A stretch of 57,208 nt of DNA from Phoronis australis. Taxonomy: Eukaryota > Phoronida > Phoronidae. Position numbers and translations under genes: made by a program. Below are positions 35,631-48,030 of the stretch, piece after piece (position 1 is the first letter of the stretch; every line of letters begins with the position of its first letter). The stretch covers positions 1 through 57,208 of the forward strand of contig NMRA01000390.1 in assembly GCA_002633005.1 (NCBI GenBank), written 5' to 3'. The notes under the pieces were generated by a model. It ran no database searches. It was given only the letters and a program-made list of their open reading frames with translations, and was not told where the DNA came from.

Positions 35631-36626
35631 CATGAAAACAATATTGTTAACACTAGTTTCGCTCAATGAACATTACATTTAAGAACGTTTCCCTTTAAAG
35701 CTGTTATTCGAACTGTTTAGCAGGTTAAAATGAAAATCGAATCAGGTCTTTTACAATTCGGTCTCGTAGTATTCTTCATCATGATAGGACTCTGTTTTCC
35801 TTATCAAAATCAAGACATAGGCAATGCATACGTAAGCCATTTTTAAATTCGCAATCTTGAGATTGGCCTATCCCACTAATTTCTGAAGCGTCTTCTTGGG
35901 TTGCTGACGCTTTCGATGTTTTATTGGCGATGGAAATAGAATTCTAATACAGTAAGGAATAATATGAAACTGATTTTATGAGAGCAAAATGTCTAATTCT
36001 ATTTTCGTTTTTAGCTGAACAGGGCAAAAAGCAGTTTTAAATTGTCCAGTTTCCACTTAGTGTAACCAGTTACTTTATCACCTACATGTATCGGATATCA
36101 TAAGAAATAACACTATAATAATCATTAATCAAATTGCGCTTATATTTCGTGTACAGCTTTGTGGTGTTTTTGGGTTGCACTAGCAGGCAAGAAGGGTTTA
36201 TACCTGAATAATATACATATATAACGCACACGGCAGACATGCTCTATTTTAATAATTTTGACTTATTTATTGGACCAGGAGATATAAACGTGATTAAAGG
36301 TTAAAGGTTAAAAATTATAACGATTTTTTCAAGGCTTCTCAATATTTTACGATCCCTCACGTCCATCTAAATTATAGACGCAATAAAATTTCTGACTCCA
36401 TTATACACTCAGATATATGCCGGTTTCACACAGTATCACATCTTATGATGGCTTGACTGAAGGGAATACCAAATGGGTCTCAGTTTCAACTACATGGTAT
36501 ATCGAAGAACTGTTTAAGAGGTTCATCACCACTTGGCAACTAGAGGAGAGCGTGACGCTACCTACACAGTCGTATTCAACAATTCCCCAGTGTTCACGAC
36601 TTGATTAATATATGCCTGCTGCAGGT
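35631..36626. other. intergenic; diverged dispersed repeat at 35875-36060
   Basis: 35875-36060 is similar to 55140-55290 in the same order: GAAGYGTYTTCTTG, then GCTGAYG, then TTTTATTGGC, then GAAATAG, then GGCRAAAAGCAG. There is no coding. Confidence 0.4.
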
Positions 36627-37322
36627 CTACACATAATATACTGTAGGTTCAAACTGTTTTAACACCTCCACCTGGTTTATGTCTGCAAGGCTGCCAGTAA
36701 TTGAAGCCTCATCCTTTTTTATTTGCCTGCGTTCACAACCCTTATCCTTCGCTCCACTATTTTTAGTGAGAATGTTTGATGAAGAAGTTTCAACGCAGGG
36801 GTTGCAATCAATGGCGCTTTGGTGGCTAAGTTGTTCCGATAAGATCGATTCAACTTCTTGACTGTTTGGGCGGCTAACAGTGCGTTTAGGTGGAATTGGT
36901 TTCACTTTGGATCTTTTTCTGGATCTCTCATCAGTCACGTCATTTTGCAGTCCGTTGACGAATTCACGGGAACGTCCGGCATCCCCGCAATCAGTACTGT
37001 TGATCCGTTCTGTTGTTTGATGCATTGACAAGTCCATCTCCTGCTTTGTAGGCCACATGTTACCACAACCGTCAAGACTGGTTTTAAAGGAAGATATGTT
37101 TCTGTCACCAACAGGCATTAGTTTATCAATTCCCGAACTCCTAATATCACACGCTTCAGAATTGTCACCAAACCGAGCTTCTGCGTCGGTGGTCCACGTC
37201 TGAGAAGTGCGCATGGGACTCTCCTGTCTTGAAACCCAAACTTGGCTTCCACTGTCTTCTGATTGAGTTAATTCCGATTTGTACAGTAACGATATCTCTG
37301 GCCCGCAAAATAATTCGTCAGG
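36627..37322 (-). CDS. terminal exon of an unidentified gene (serine-rich tail)
   Basis: The acceptor TTACATTTTCAG precedes 231 open codons and a stop. The protein is hydrophilic and rich in Ser, Asp and Lys, with a basic proline patch (RSRKRSKVKPIPPKRTVSR) and ends FEPTVYYV. It resembles a cytoplasmic receptor tail or intrinsically disordered region, and the final hydrophobic residues could be a PDZ ligand. The family is not recognised. The phase-0 start matches the phase-0 donor of the exon at 40437-40297, so the two are probably one gene. Confidence 0.6.
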   Translation of the reverse strand, partial: PDELFCGPEISLLYKSELTQSEDSGSQVWVSRQESPMRTSQTWTTDAEARFGDNSEACDIRSSGIDKLMPVGDRNISSFKTSLDGCGNMWPTKQEMDLSMHQTTERINSTDCGDAGRSREFVNGLQNDVTDERSRKRSKVKPIPPKRTVSRPNSQEVESILSEQLSHQSAIDCNPCVETSSSNILTKNSGAKDKGCERRQIKKDEASITGSLADINQVEVLKQFEPTVYYV

Positions 37323-38045
37323 CTGAAAATGTAACATCAATGATTAACCCCAGCCCTCAGCTGATTGGACTTGCGAGGACGTAACTTAACAGAGTCGTAT
37401 CTGCTCCTTGTTAGAGTTATTCAAAAACTCCAAACTTTGTTTTGCCTAAATGTATGACCAACTAGACCAGTTAAATCTTGCATACAACGTGTGTCAACAC
37501 TCAAATATATTTTGGAACAGGCTTTGAAAATCATTGCAAAGTTTGTAAAAGGAGCAAGCATGACTTGGGCTATGGACAAGTCACTGAACGATTGTCAAGA
37601 CCGTCCACCTCGAGCAGCAGCATTTCTTTGACACAGCAAGGGGGTCAGGAAAACCATTAAGTTTCAATATAGCATTGTTGGAGGTGCGTGAGCTATAAGG
37701 AGAGATGCTAGTTATGCTATACTACGCCGGACAAAACAAATTTTATGCGTGACCAACAAAACAGAGTTTCGAAGAGTTTTCTGTTGCAATGTTTTTACAA
37801 CTATGTACTTTGTCAATAGATGTTATGCTAAGAGGCACAATTACAAACAACGACATGATTAAAAAAGGAAAAAGATAACATTTTGATAAAACGTCTTTTA
37901 AAGGAGCGTTGGACCCGTTACGGTCTCTTAAAAACAATTTTTCATTTAAATTTTATAAAGTTATAAAATAAGTCCCAAATTATTTAATCAACTTTGAAGT
38001 GATGGTCTTCGAAATAGTTGATAATTCGTTATTGCTTGCTGATAA
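37323..38045. other. intron, nothing recognised
   Basis: Lies between the terminal exon and the minisatellite. Short ORFs only. Confidence 0.35.
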
Positions 38046-38705
38046 CATTTCAGGTCACCCCGGCCGTGTTGTGAACAAGCAACCAACAGTCGGGTCACCC
38101 CGTGGTATGAAATAACAATCACTAATGTCAGGTCACTCCGTTATATGAACAAACAAATAACTGCCAGGTAACCCCGTGGCATGAGCAAAAAACCAACGGA
38201 CAGGTCACCTCGTAATATGAACAAACAAACAATGTCAGGTCACCCCGTTTGGTATGAACAAACAACCAACAGTAAGGTCACCCCGTGTTATGAAGAAACA
38301 ACCAACTGTCAGGTCACCTCGTGTTATGAACTAACAACCGTCAGGTAACCCCGAGGTATAAACAAACTAAGACCTGTAAGGTCAGCCCGTGGTGTAAACA
38401 AACAACTGTCAGGTCACCCCGTGTTATGAACAAACGAACTGTCAGGTTACCCCGTGTTATGAAATAACAACCAACTGTAAGGTCACCCCGTGGAATGAAT
38501 AAACAACCAACTGTCAGGTCAGTATGTGGTATGAACAAACAACCAACTGCCAGGTAACCCCGTGGCATGAGCAAAAAACCAACTGTCAGGTCACCCCATG
38601 GTATAAACAAATATCCAACTGTAAGGACACATCGTGGTATAAACAAACATCCAACTGTAAGGACACCTCGTGGGATAAACAAACAAACAACTATCAGTCC
38701 TTCCC
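38046..38705 (+). repeat. minisatellite of about 36 bp
   Basis: The unit GTCAGGTCACCCCGTGGTAT + GAACAAACAACCAACT occurs about 17-18 times with drift. It fills part of the intron between the exons at 40.4 and 37.3 kb. Unit spacing and degeneracy do not fit a CRISPR array. Confidence 0.9.
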
Positions 38706-40296
38706 AAGCCCAGACATCCCTTCTAAACTGAGAAAAAACAAGATACGATCGATTTTATAACCTTTAATGACCTAATGAAAATCTTATTTTTGACAGAAAG
38801 CAAGGCTTATTGCCATTTTGAAAAGCAGCGTCTGACGGAGTGAAACATCAAATGGCAGGACATTACATGACATGTCGGACAAGCAAATAAGGGTGACTTG
38901 GAAGTTGATAAAACGACTCAACAGAGGAAATGAAGAATTTTACATACACAGACTGTAGATAAAATTCAAATCTGATAATATTCAATTTGAAAATATTCAA
39001 CATATTTATAAAAGTAAAGAAATAAAAGTGAAAATAAAACTTACATGGTTCAAAACCAAGATCCACGAAACTATTGAAACAAAAATAAAAATAATACAGT
39101 TAATAAAATTATCAAAATAAGAATCGTGCAAACAAAAATTAACGGTTTTACTTTCAAAGCAAAAACGGAGTGCATTTGGGCCTAAGTTGCCTCTAGTGCA
39201 TGGAATTAAAATTAGTTTCCATCCACAACTATCCACAAAATGTCTCTTGACAAATTAAGATAATTACTAACGAATATATTTCAATTCAATATTGATTGGG
39301 ATTCGTTCACTTTAAACACTCCTAAAGGGATAAGCAAACGCTTGTCATTTTACCTTTACTAAAATACAGATCGTTGGCTATTTTGGAGAACCATTTTGTC
39401 GTGTTACCCACAGCTCTCACGGCTCTTACTCACTATCCACGCAAAACTAATGAGACTGACGGAAATAGTTACAGCCCAGCTAAATGTCCGAATCTGGAGC
39501 CAGTTGCACTGCGTACGTGCCCAAACAGAAGCATTATGTTGTATTCATAACCTTCCTGGAGAATTGGTGGTCGTTTTGTTGTTACATTTTATAACGCACG
39601 GACAATCGTAGGGTGTAGTCGTAAGCCGTGTCGTATATGTTAGCCTAACGATGCTTTACTAAGACTACATGTAGTTGTCACAGAATGGGAGACGCTGAAG
39701 TAGATTGTAATTTTTCAAAATTGAAGTTGACACTGGATTTGACATACAGTAGGTCAAAAACTAAAGACAAAGGGGAAATTATACAGACGATCATGTTATT
39801 AGAGTGACCACTATGTACACTATGGCAGGGCTAGCCCTCGTTGCCATTTTGTTTGACGATATTTGTGCCGAATCACCAATCTTAATCTTATAAGTAACGC
39901 TGTTAAATAAATGTCTTTCCCAAATAACAATTAAAGGTACCATCATAAACGATTTTCATTTAGCAACAATTAATTTTGGTCCAGGAATTACTGACAGCGG
40001 GTCTAGCCACTTTCTGAGCTGTAGACACACGTAACGGCATAAAGCACAATTAATTACATCTAATGTCGTGCTAGGCTCGCAAATATGAGCTACAGGCTCA
40101 TCTGAACTCAAATAGTATTTGTGTTTATATTCGATACGAAAATAGACCGGCAGGTGTCTTAGAATATTTCCGTTTTATCCAAGAAAAAAAATTTTAAGAG
40201 TGTAATACAAATGGAATTAATGGATGCAATAAGATATTGTGAATAACATATTAGGACATGACTAACAACTCTTGAAAGGTCTACACCTCTACTTAC
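38706..40296. other. intron, nothing recognised
   Basis: AT-rich, with no conserved ORF or RNA. Confidence 0.35.
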
Positions 40297-40437
40297 TGTT
40301 TTTGCAGGACTGCTATACGTTCTTTGTATTTTCTGTTTGGCACCGCCCACATATTGAGTGTCGTCTACAGAGCAAGAACGATGATCTCTGTCATAGCCGT
40401 CTGCTTGCATGTATACAGCAGTCTTTCCACCGGGGCC
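40297..40437 (-). CDS. internal exon of the same unidentified gene
   Basis: The acceptor TGTTTCAAAG gives a 47-codon phase 0-0 exon ending at the strong donor ACA|GTAAGT. The peptide has several tyrosines in polar context (AVYMQADGYDRD, DDTQYVGG, RTYSSPAKT), as in signalling tails. The family is not recognised. The acceptor lacks the usual CAG, so the start is less certain than the end. Confidence 0.45.
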
Positions 40438-42840
40438 CTTTGAAACAGATACGACATCGAAGGATATTCAAACGACATTAAATGGAGTCAGTTTTAATCT
40501 TTTGTTGCTTCGGTGGTTTCCTGTCAAGATCGATTCGTGATCAAATAGACAGCGACTTTTAAGAACTAGAAAATATCGCTGCTAAGATAATGGTTCGGAA
40601 AATGCAGTTTTTTGAACCAACTCCGTGATATTTAAATGAAACGTCTTTAATTAGTCAGTTAGAAATTGTAATTGGCGTGGGGAAGACGGGAGGGGGGCAG
40701 GACGTCGGACTCTCAGGAGGATCAGGAGTGTACGTGACTCCCAATAATTTGCAGGCGTACTGGCTAGAGGCAGCCGAAAAAAGAAAGACACAGTGAAAAC
40801 AATAGAGGTCATTTGCAAATTATCTGTATCGGATTCACCTTTTAGGAGCTCCGGCAAGGACATTTGTGCTAGGGAGTCTCACACTTAAACATTTACAGCA
40901 TGGATCGTCTATGCCATAGACATCTTAATAATGTCTATGGTCTATGCTTATTTCAAAACGTATTCATACACACTCAAAAAGTCAGAGAAAACTTTATTTG
41001 CACAGATTTTCCAGAGCAAATTAACTCAGATTTTTAAATTGAGGAAGACATTTTTTAGGAAATACAGAACTGTACCACTCTAGGGACCCTCTCTGACAGG
41101 AGATAGTAGAGTAGTCACATGTCGCTCCCTGTTTCGGTTTTTCCTTGAAATTATATATTATTTCATATAAATCCCACCTCTTGGAGGGGATCCGCCGACG
41201 GCCTCCATATCTAACTTCTTCTGTTTTTTTCTTATTTTCTCCTCTCAAGGAGGAAACCACAACGATGGAATCAATAAGTTCTCTTTTCCTGTTTTGGTCG
41301 GGAAATTGAACAATATTTTATGTTACGCAAGGCGACTCCATGATGGAATGAACTGTTGCTCCTTTCAACTGCTTTTTAAAAAATCTATACCTTTCTTATT
41401 AGTCAGTATTTGAGGAACTCTCCCTTTCGCATACATATATAATCCTCTCGTGGATGGGCGGCTTGACTCTAGTGCGTGATTTGCAACCTACAAGTACCGC
41501 ACAGTCACCAATTCAGAAGGGGAAGTCATGAAAACTATGCGAAGCACAACGGCATCAAGACACGCGGCCCAACCAACCAAAAACGTGAGACTGTATTTAA
41601 GAACCTAAAATATTAAAACAATAGCACTGACAGAGGAATTTGAATACCTCTATTTCTGTGATTTTTTGACTGCAAGCTTCACCCATAAATCGTGATAGGC
41701 TTAAAGGAGAATGCCACCCAAAAAACACAACCTATTTTGTATCAATTTAGATCGAGTAGTTCTCACTCGATAATGGTAGGTTCGGTTGCGTTACCTGACA
41801 CCTGACGGCAGACGGAGGTGTTGAAATTATCCAATGACGTAATTGGTTTCACATGCAGTCTGTTCAGCAGTTCACAACAAGGGTTAATGGTGTCAGCTTA
41901 TCGCTTAAATTCATCGTTTAACACCAATAAATCATCAAACTTCGATGTAAAACCCTTAAAAATACACCGAGTTTTTATAAAAACGTGTTGTTTTATTTTA
42001 CTGTTACGGATTTACTGGTATTTGGACACACCGTAGCCTACTCGGCAGGCCAATTTACCAAGGTCGAGTCCGTAGCAGGAGTTTGGGGCTGTTCGAAGAT
42101 AAATTCGAATTATTCTTCCGTACAATACAGACAGGAGAACCTAGATCTGTGTTGTTTATACTTGTGATTTTTTAAATTCTAAACACACAAAACGCTTGTT
42201 ATCCCGGCCAGTGGTTCGGAACCCCATTAGGCCCGTCGCGGCCGCCGGGACTGGCACGAACATAAACCAGCTCAGTTGAGTTGAAAACTAAACCTCCAGT
42301 CACGAAAAGACGGAGCCAAAGAAATAATGTGCACGTAGTTTATGTGAATTAGCCCGTGACGAAACTGAAAATCTACTCGTCGGGGGCCGCGAATTCGGGT
42401 TCCCCTTCCACAGACCGTCAGGGCAAAGGTTGTACAGTAACAATGATTTGAATAATGCATTTGTATTTCTAGTAAATAAAGATTCCCCTAACATGTTACA
42501 GTAGCATATAAAATCGAGTAATTGTTTCACAACAGCTTTCTGTCAGCAGTTAGTATGCCGCGCTCACACGACCTCGGTGCCCGGTCAATTAGGCCTACCT
42601 TTGTTGCCGGCACTAAAAGCAGGTAACGCAGTGGTTTATTCCTTGCTGGCTTCTCAAAACATTTGCACTCACAAGCACTCCAAGGCCGATTACAAATTGT
42701 GTTTAATGAGACAGGCTTTGTTTCAGTTTCATATAAGCTGCATTGGTCAGGATCATTTTAGGATGAGAATAATTCATTTTGAAACAGAACGCAGAATAAT
42801 AAACGTGTACATTGCACTCGCCGGGGCCAATTAAATCCCG
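40438..42840. other. intronic or intergenic, nothing recognised
   Basis: Several 60-85-codon ORFs on both strands lack recognisable motifs. A GC-rich patch is at 42205-42255. Confidence 0.35.
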
Positions 42841-42849
42841 ACTTAGCCA

Positions 42850-43026
42850 AGAGCTCATCCGACGAAAACTTCAAAGATGGATCGTTAGGTTTCACAGGCT
42901 ATCAGTTCGAACCGGAATACACTGATCAAGCAATACTGGAGAGGCGCCGTGAACATGCACAGGCAACGGAACGTATGGATAGTTCTTTGGTATGCCGGAA
43001 TTCGTCAGAGAAATCACTGTCGACGT
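42850..43026 (+). pseudogene. fragment resembling P2X7-like repeat ORFs
   Basis: The frame reads SSSDENFKDGSLGFTGYQFEP, then EYTDQAILERRREHAQATER and a stop after 59 codons. An acidic N-terminus followed by Y-x-F-E-P is typical of the repeated P2X7-like proteins of marine invertebrate genomes. The expected WCxCxxC region does not follow. The assignment rests on a short motif. Confidence 0.3.
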
Positions 43027-44215
43027 AATGCTGGCCACAGACACGGAGATGTTTCACGTCCTCATACTAGCTATTAACAGCATACCTTTCATTCTTCACT
43101 ACCGCGAGTCACTTCCTCAGCATTTTGGGCTCTCGAGGAAGTCGAAAAAAACGATATACCCGCTTTCTTCGCAGCTTCATAGTTCGGACAAACGGGAACC
43201 GATGCACCGCAATGTAGCGGCATTCACTCTGCAGACGAACCACTGACGTCGCTGCGTCGCTTCTCACCTTCCTCGCAGGTTAACGCGACACCTCTCGGCA
43301 AGTAGAGGTCGACCATATAAGAGGCAATGTGGATATAGACCGATTAAAACGGTAATAAAGACTAATTAAATAGCGTGGCATTCACCTTTCATATGAATAA
43401 ATTGTTTTACCAAATTTAAAAATTTTACGCCCGTGTGATACCCGTCTCCTGCTCTATCCCAGCTACACTTAAAGCACATGTCCTGTCTCTGCGCCCAACC
43501 CTTTGGCAATTTCTTTAAGATTTTGTAATCTTAACCATGGTCTTGAAAAAAGTTGTGCAACTTAATAAATCAAAATGTGCCCTGTGTGTGAGTTTTCACA
43601 GTGTGTTGCCATGTAACTACCAACTTGTCATGTTTACTTTCTTCTGATAACTTGCACGAGTTCTGATTTACATGATATTGTGTTTACAAAAATCGACTAA
43701 TCCATAAACTAATCTTGTAACAATTTGGTGATGCTTCATCTGAAATAACCCTCTAAGAAATTGGTGTTTCAATCAATGAATTTTGACTTAGAAATTCGAG
43801 AAGTCAATATTATTTACCTACCCCCGAGCGACAGCCACGTGACAAGAAATTCAGTTTTTCAATGCATGAACCTAATGAAGTGAGCTTTTCCCAAACGGAA
43901 CCGTGTTAAAGTTATATTAGGCCTCATAGTAAATAGACGAAACTATGACCGACATAATGTGTTGATTTCCATGTGATAATGTTTCTCCACGAAGCCCGCG
44001 GGTTCTTACGTTACTTTTATACCCCTTAAGAAAGATTTTTGGCAATAGCTACATGTGTTTTAGCACCCTAATAAAGTAAAATTCATAAAAGATATTACTC
44101 AAAGGTCAAAATTGTATCCTAATCGCGTAAGCGCGTAACGTGTTCAGGGGCAGGGATATAATATTTTCATTCGAAATCGAAGTCGAAGTTATTTTTGGCA
44201 TTTGCCATTCTACCT
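43027..44215. other. no gene or repeat recognised
   Basis: AT-rich and stop-rich DNA. Confidence 0.35.
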
Positions 44216-44216
44216 A

Positions 44217-44592
44217 TGTGTAAACTCAGGCTGAGTGTCTAATAATCTCCGCTCGTGTAAACTCAGAATGAGTGTCTAATAATCTCTGATCGTGTAAACT
44301 CTGACTGAGTGTCTAATAATCTCTGCTCGTGTAAACTCAAGACTGAGTGTCTAATAACCTCTGCTCGTGTACATTACGGTTCATGCAAATGAATTTCTAG
44401 TCCAAGTTCGCACTTGATGACCCTTAGATTTAAACTAAGAACTCGAGTATATACTCGACATTTCGAGCTCATATTCGAACTTTTAGACTTTTAATAGAGT
44501 CATTAAGTGCAGACTAGGAGAAGACTGGTATCCACATGAGCCATCATGTACTCGATCATAGAATGATAGACACTCAACCTGAGTTTACACAA
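44217..44592. repeat. MITE-like inverted-repeat element with a tandem array at one end
   Basis: GTGTAAACTCAGGCTGAGTG at the left is inverted at the right (CACTCAACCTGAGTTTACAC). The left end is also repeated four times in tandem (about 37-bp unit, 44217-44370). Partially complementary inner blocks suggest a long hairpin. There is no coding and no certain duplication. Confidence 0.6.
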
Positions 44593-44731
44593 AAGCAGAA
44601 CAAATAATGCTAAACATAATTGCAAGTGCTATTTCGGGAGAACATATAAAAACACGGGCTCATGTCTAAATGACTTTTTCTCGCGAAATTTTGTTGAAGC
44701 ATGGGTATCCAAGTTTCTGGTTGCTGCCTTC

Positions 44732-44820
44732 ACGGGCTTAACCTCGAAACAGCACGGGCTTAACCTCGAAACAGCACGGGCTTAACCTCGAAACAACACG
44801 GGCTTAACCTCGAGACAACA
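44732..44820 (+). repeat. four-copy 22-bp tandem repeat
   Basis: CACGGGCTTAACCTCGAAACAG occurs four times, the last with CGAGACAA. Confidence 0.9.
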
Positions 44821-44965
44821 GAATTCGCATATGTGTGGTGAGGGCGTTACGAAATTGGAACAGTTACCAATTGATTAAGACACAAAAATAAAACAATAAG
44901 AAATTCAGCCCGAAAAACGCAGTGAGCATTACGTCAGGGCTTTAGGCAATAAACACACAATGATA

Positions 44966-45866
44966 AATATAGATTATTACATGGCGAAGTCGTTATCCCC
45001 CATTATCTAGAGCCCGAGTGGATTTTGGAAAATTATCGCCCGAGCTCAATTAAATTTGGCGCTGCACACGCGAATTTACTCGACAAGGAGACTGTTCACC
45101 AACCGTGAAATACGGCGTCCTACCGTTGAATACGGCCTCTACCGTGGTATACGGATTAACTCTACTTTCCCGTATTTCATAGTTGATAAATATACATTAT
45201 TACATGGCGAATTCGTTTTCCCCCGTTATCTAGAGCCCGAGGGGATTTTGGAGAATTATCGCCCGAGGGGCGTTAGCCCCGAGGGTGATAATTCTACAAA
45301 ATCCATGAGGGCTCTAGATAAGGGTGGTAACGACTGAGAACATGTAATAATCTATTTATACCATATACTGAACGAGAAACATTGCAATGAATCGATCTAC
45401 CTTTCTCGACTCGCCTCGGCTTTGTAACTACTTTCTATGTCAGAGGCCGCGGTCGGAGGTCGTGACCTTTTTAGAAAAGCCGAGAAATTTTTGTAAAATA
45501 ACGCTTTCACTCAAAACCAATTGAAAAACCAAACAAAATGGAAATAAAGTGAATCTATAAATTAAGGTTTAGCAACTGTTATAGCTTACTACACATTTTA
45601 TCACGCTAAGCTTCGACCGGGAATAAATCGTCTGCTAAAGTAGGTTACCACTAGTAACTGACTATACTGCTCAAGTCAAAGGATCCCGACCACACGACAC
45701 CTGCATTCAAATTGGAGATCGGTAATTTACAAGTGAGAGAACACGAGAGAAAAATTTCACTGAATAAAAATATCATTTTTATGGAAATTATGCGTCTTAT
45801 TTTTCATAGCGTATAATTGTCGGTGCAATGCCCTTTGCTGAACATGCGATTGTTGCGCGTGCTCAT
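44966..45866. mobile_element. third foldback copy (5' part, with a duplicated palindromic block)
   Basis: It has a partial palindromic block (44966-45044), then a 140-bp spacer containing three CCGT-x-ATACGG units. A full palindromic block follows (45189-45360), then the body (45361-45790) and the start of the right arm, ending GTGCTCA. The arm resumes at 47552 beyond a 1.68-kb insertion. Confidence 0.7.
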
Positions 45867-45870
45867 TTAA

Positions 45871-47547
45871 AGTCCTTCTTGCAAACTGCCCATGTGGTTC
45901 CAGTATCCGAAAATACTTACTACATAAATTCTTATTTTCGACACCCTTTCTTTATATTCTTTTCGCCTTTCTTGCCAAAAGCGATTTTTAACAGTATTTG
46001 ACCCTTCTCTCTGAGCGTATGATTACCGGTTGTCATCGGTTATTTCCGTACCCACATTTCCGGCTCATCAGTTCAGGAACTTGTTCTGAACGCCGCCATT
46101 TTTTCCTTGTAACTGAATGTGCTATGGCTTGCTCGAAAATTCTTCATTATTTTGTTTTATTAGTAATATATCGTGATTCGTTTGCATATGTAGTGTATTT
46201 ATAGTTTGTAGTTAGTGGTCGTTGATTTTTTTGGAATGTTACGCGTACTTAGTATGTTAAAATAGCATTGGTGTTTAGTTCCTTACGTAGGCCGGTCGAA
46301 CCTAGGAACCAATATGGGTCGAACCAATTTTTTTTCGGTTTTATTTTTTTCCTCGTTTTGAAAAAGTACTTTGCTATCATCGGAAAGGTAGTACATTCTA
46401 CTCAGTAAAAATCGAAAAAGTATCAAAATCGGGGCAAGCACTGTAAAGTTATTGCAAGTTTTGTGGCGAAATTTGGGTCACTTTGTTTGGATCGCGTCGG
46501 CCATATTGGAGGACAGCGGGATAAGTTACGAGTTTAAAACTTTGTGTAAATTGTTTTCGCCAACAAATTACGGTGAAATTTAGTTAGACATATCTTTACT
46601 TACTATTCTGCACGATTTAACAGTGTTCACCAAATTTCAGCCTCGCAGTTGTTACTCATTAAGTGATAAATGTGCTCACAATTCCCGTTGGACTTCGTCT
46701 CATTTCTGGCGGCACCGACAACATGGCGACTTTTGCTGAACTGAAAGGCATGTTCAATCGGCTACTTTGTAATTTGTGAAGATTTAACGTTGATACATTT
46801 TGACAAACGTTGCTACAAAAAAGAAACTTTGTTCAATTTTCGTGTTTTTTGTGTTTGTGGCCAGCGACCAGTTAGGCCTAAGGGTAGTCTTGGCGCAAAG
46901 CTGTCTAGGCCTACTAACAAGCTGTATTTTGACTATAGTCTTCACTGGTAGCTGGTGACTGAGGCTAACTAAGGTCTGCCGCGGCAGTGTGACACAGGAC
47001 TAACCAGCCCGTAATTTCATGCAAGTGTCTGAAACTACCCTTGAATATATGCAGCATTTATCATTTGACCGTTTTACTTCGACAAAACAGCTTGCAACCG
47101 CACGCATTTACCGTTCGCCAGTGTCTGGTCTCGATCCGCACCGGGTCCGATAGGCTGCGGTCCCGAGTCTGGCAAAATAATTTCTTTCAAAATTTATTCG
47201 CCACATTTCTTCAGCAAATTCCATAAAATTGTCCGTAGTTTGACTTTATCAAAATTAAGGCGCGCTGTCGATTTTTTATCCCCGTTTTCTGGCTGGTAAC
47301 AGTACATGCACTGCTCCAGTCGCACTGACGGCGTTTTCTCGGCCTGGGTTCCTGAATGAATTGTACTTCCGGGTTCGCGGCAAGTTCAAAATGGCGGTGT
47401 TTCTTCGGGTGCGAATCGTGAGTGGCGCATTCATTTAAACTTTTTTCGAGTACGAATTGTGTATTAGTTATGGGGTAGGTACTTCTTGGATCCTTATAAC
47501 ATCTTCTAACCATGTAATAAGGGTTAACAACGCGTGAGAGAAGGACT
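45871..47547. mobile_element. TTAA-flanked DNA element inserted in the foldback arm
   Basis: TTAA lies on both sides (45867-45870 and 47548-47551). The ends are inverted for nine bases: AGTCCTTCT at the left and AGAAGGACT at the right. Removing the element and one TTAA restores the arm sequence known from the other copies (GCTCATTTAA...TTTTCACG). piggyBac and Kolobok elements use TTAA targets. No transposase was seen, so it is probably non-autonomous. A promoter-like patch with ACTTCCGGG and AAAATGGCGG lies at about 47364-47400. Confidence 0.7.
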
Positions 47548-47551
47548 TTAA

Positions 47552-47732
47552 TTATTCTGTTTTCACGTTCGATGACGTCAGCCGCTGAGTGGTGTAGTGG
47601 TAAAGTCGGCGACTCGCAACTCTTGAGACCCGGGTTCGAATCCGGCCTCGGTTTCCCGCCAAAATGTTATCTCACTAGTGAGATAACTTTATGGGTTGTT
47701 ACACGGTTATATCTGCCATATTGTGGTATAAA
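47552..47732 (+). mobile_element. right arm of the third foldback copy with tRNA-like block
   Basis: The tRNA-like block is at 47581-47653: A box GTGTAGTGGTAAAG and B box GGTTCGAATCC, the best-preserved copy. The perfect palindrome TTATCTCACTAGTGAGATAA follows near 47670, and the copy ends in ATATTGTGGTATA. Confidence 0.75.
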
Positions 47733-48030
47733 TGAAAAAAGTGACATTGACTTACAACGCATCAATACAATAGTAGACTGGTATAAACAAATGATGCGAC
47801 AGATTAGTTTCTACACTGAAGTTACTTGAAACATTAATAAGGATATTGACTTTTTGAAGCAAATTACGGGTGTAAAGAACACATCAGATGATCTGGAAGA
47901 GTCCCTGTCTTTGTTGAAAATTAATTGGATAGTCCAACAGAAAGTGAATTTTAGTCTGAACTTGTCCACAATTGCACAACGGAGAGGCGTCTTTGAAGTT
48001 GTGTCGAAATTTATCAGAGATATCTCGTGA
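47733..48030 (+). pseudogene. coiled-coil-like open segment with one in-frame stop
   Basis: One frame reads DIDLQRINTIVDWYKQMM, then after a stop DIDFLKQITGVKNTSDDLEE, SLSLLKINW and RGVFEVVSKFIRDIS. The pattern is helical and rich in heptads. The family is not recognised; it may be a broken transposon or host exon. Confidence 0.25.

Noticed and set aside
38046-38760. Possible CRISPR-like array or repeat protein
   Set aside because: Units are contiguous and degenerate with no unique spacers; this is a eukaryotic minisatellite in an intron.
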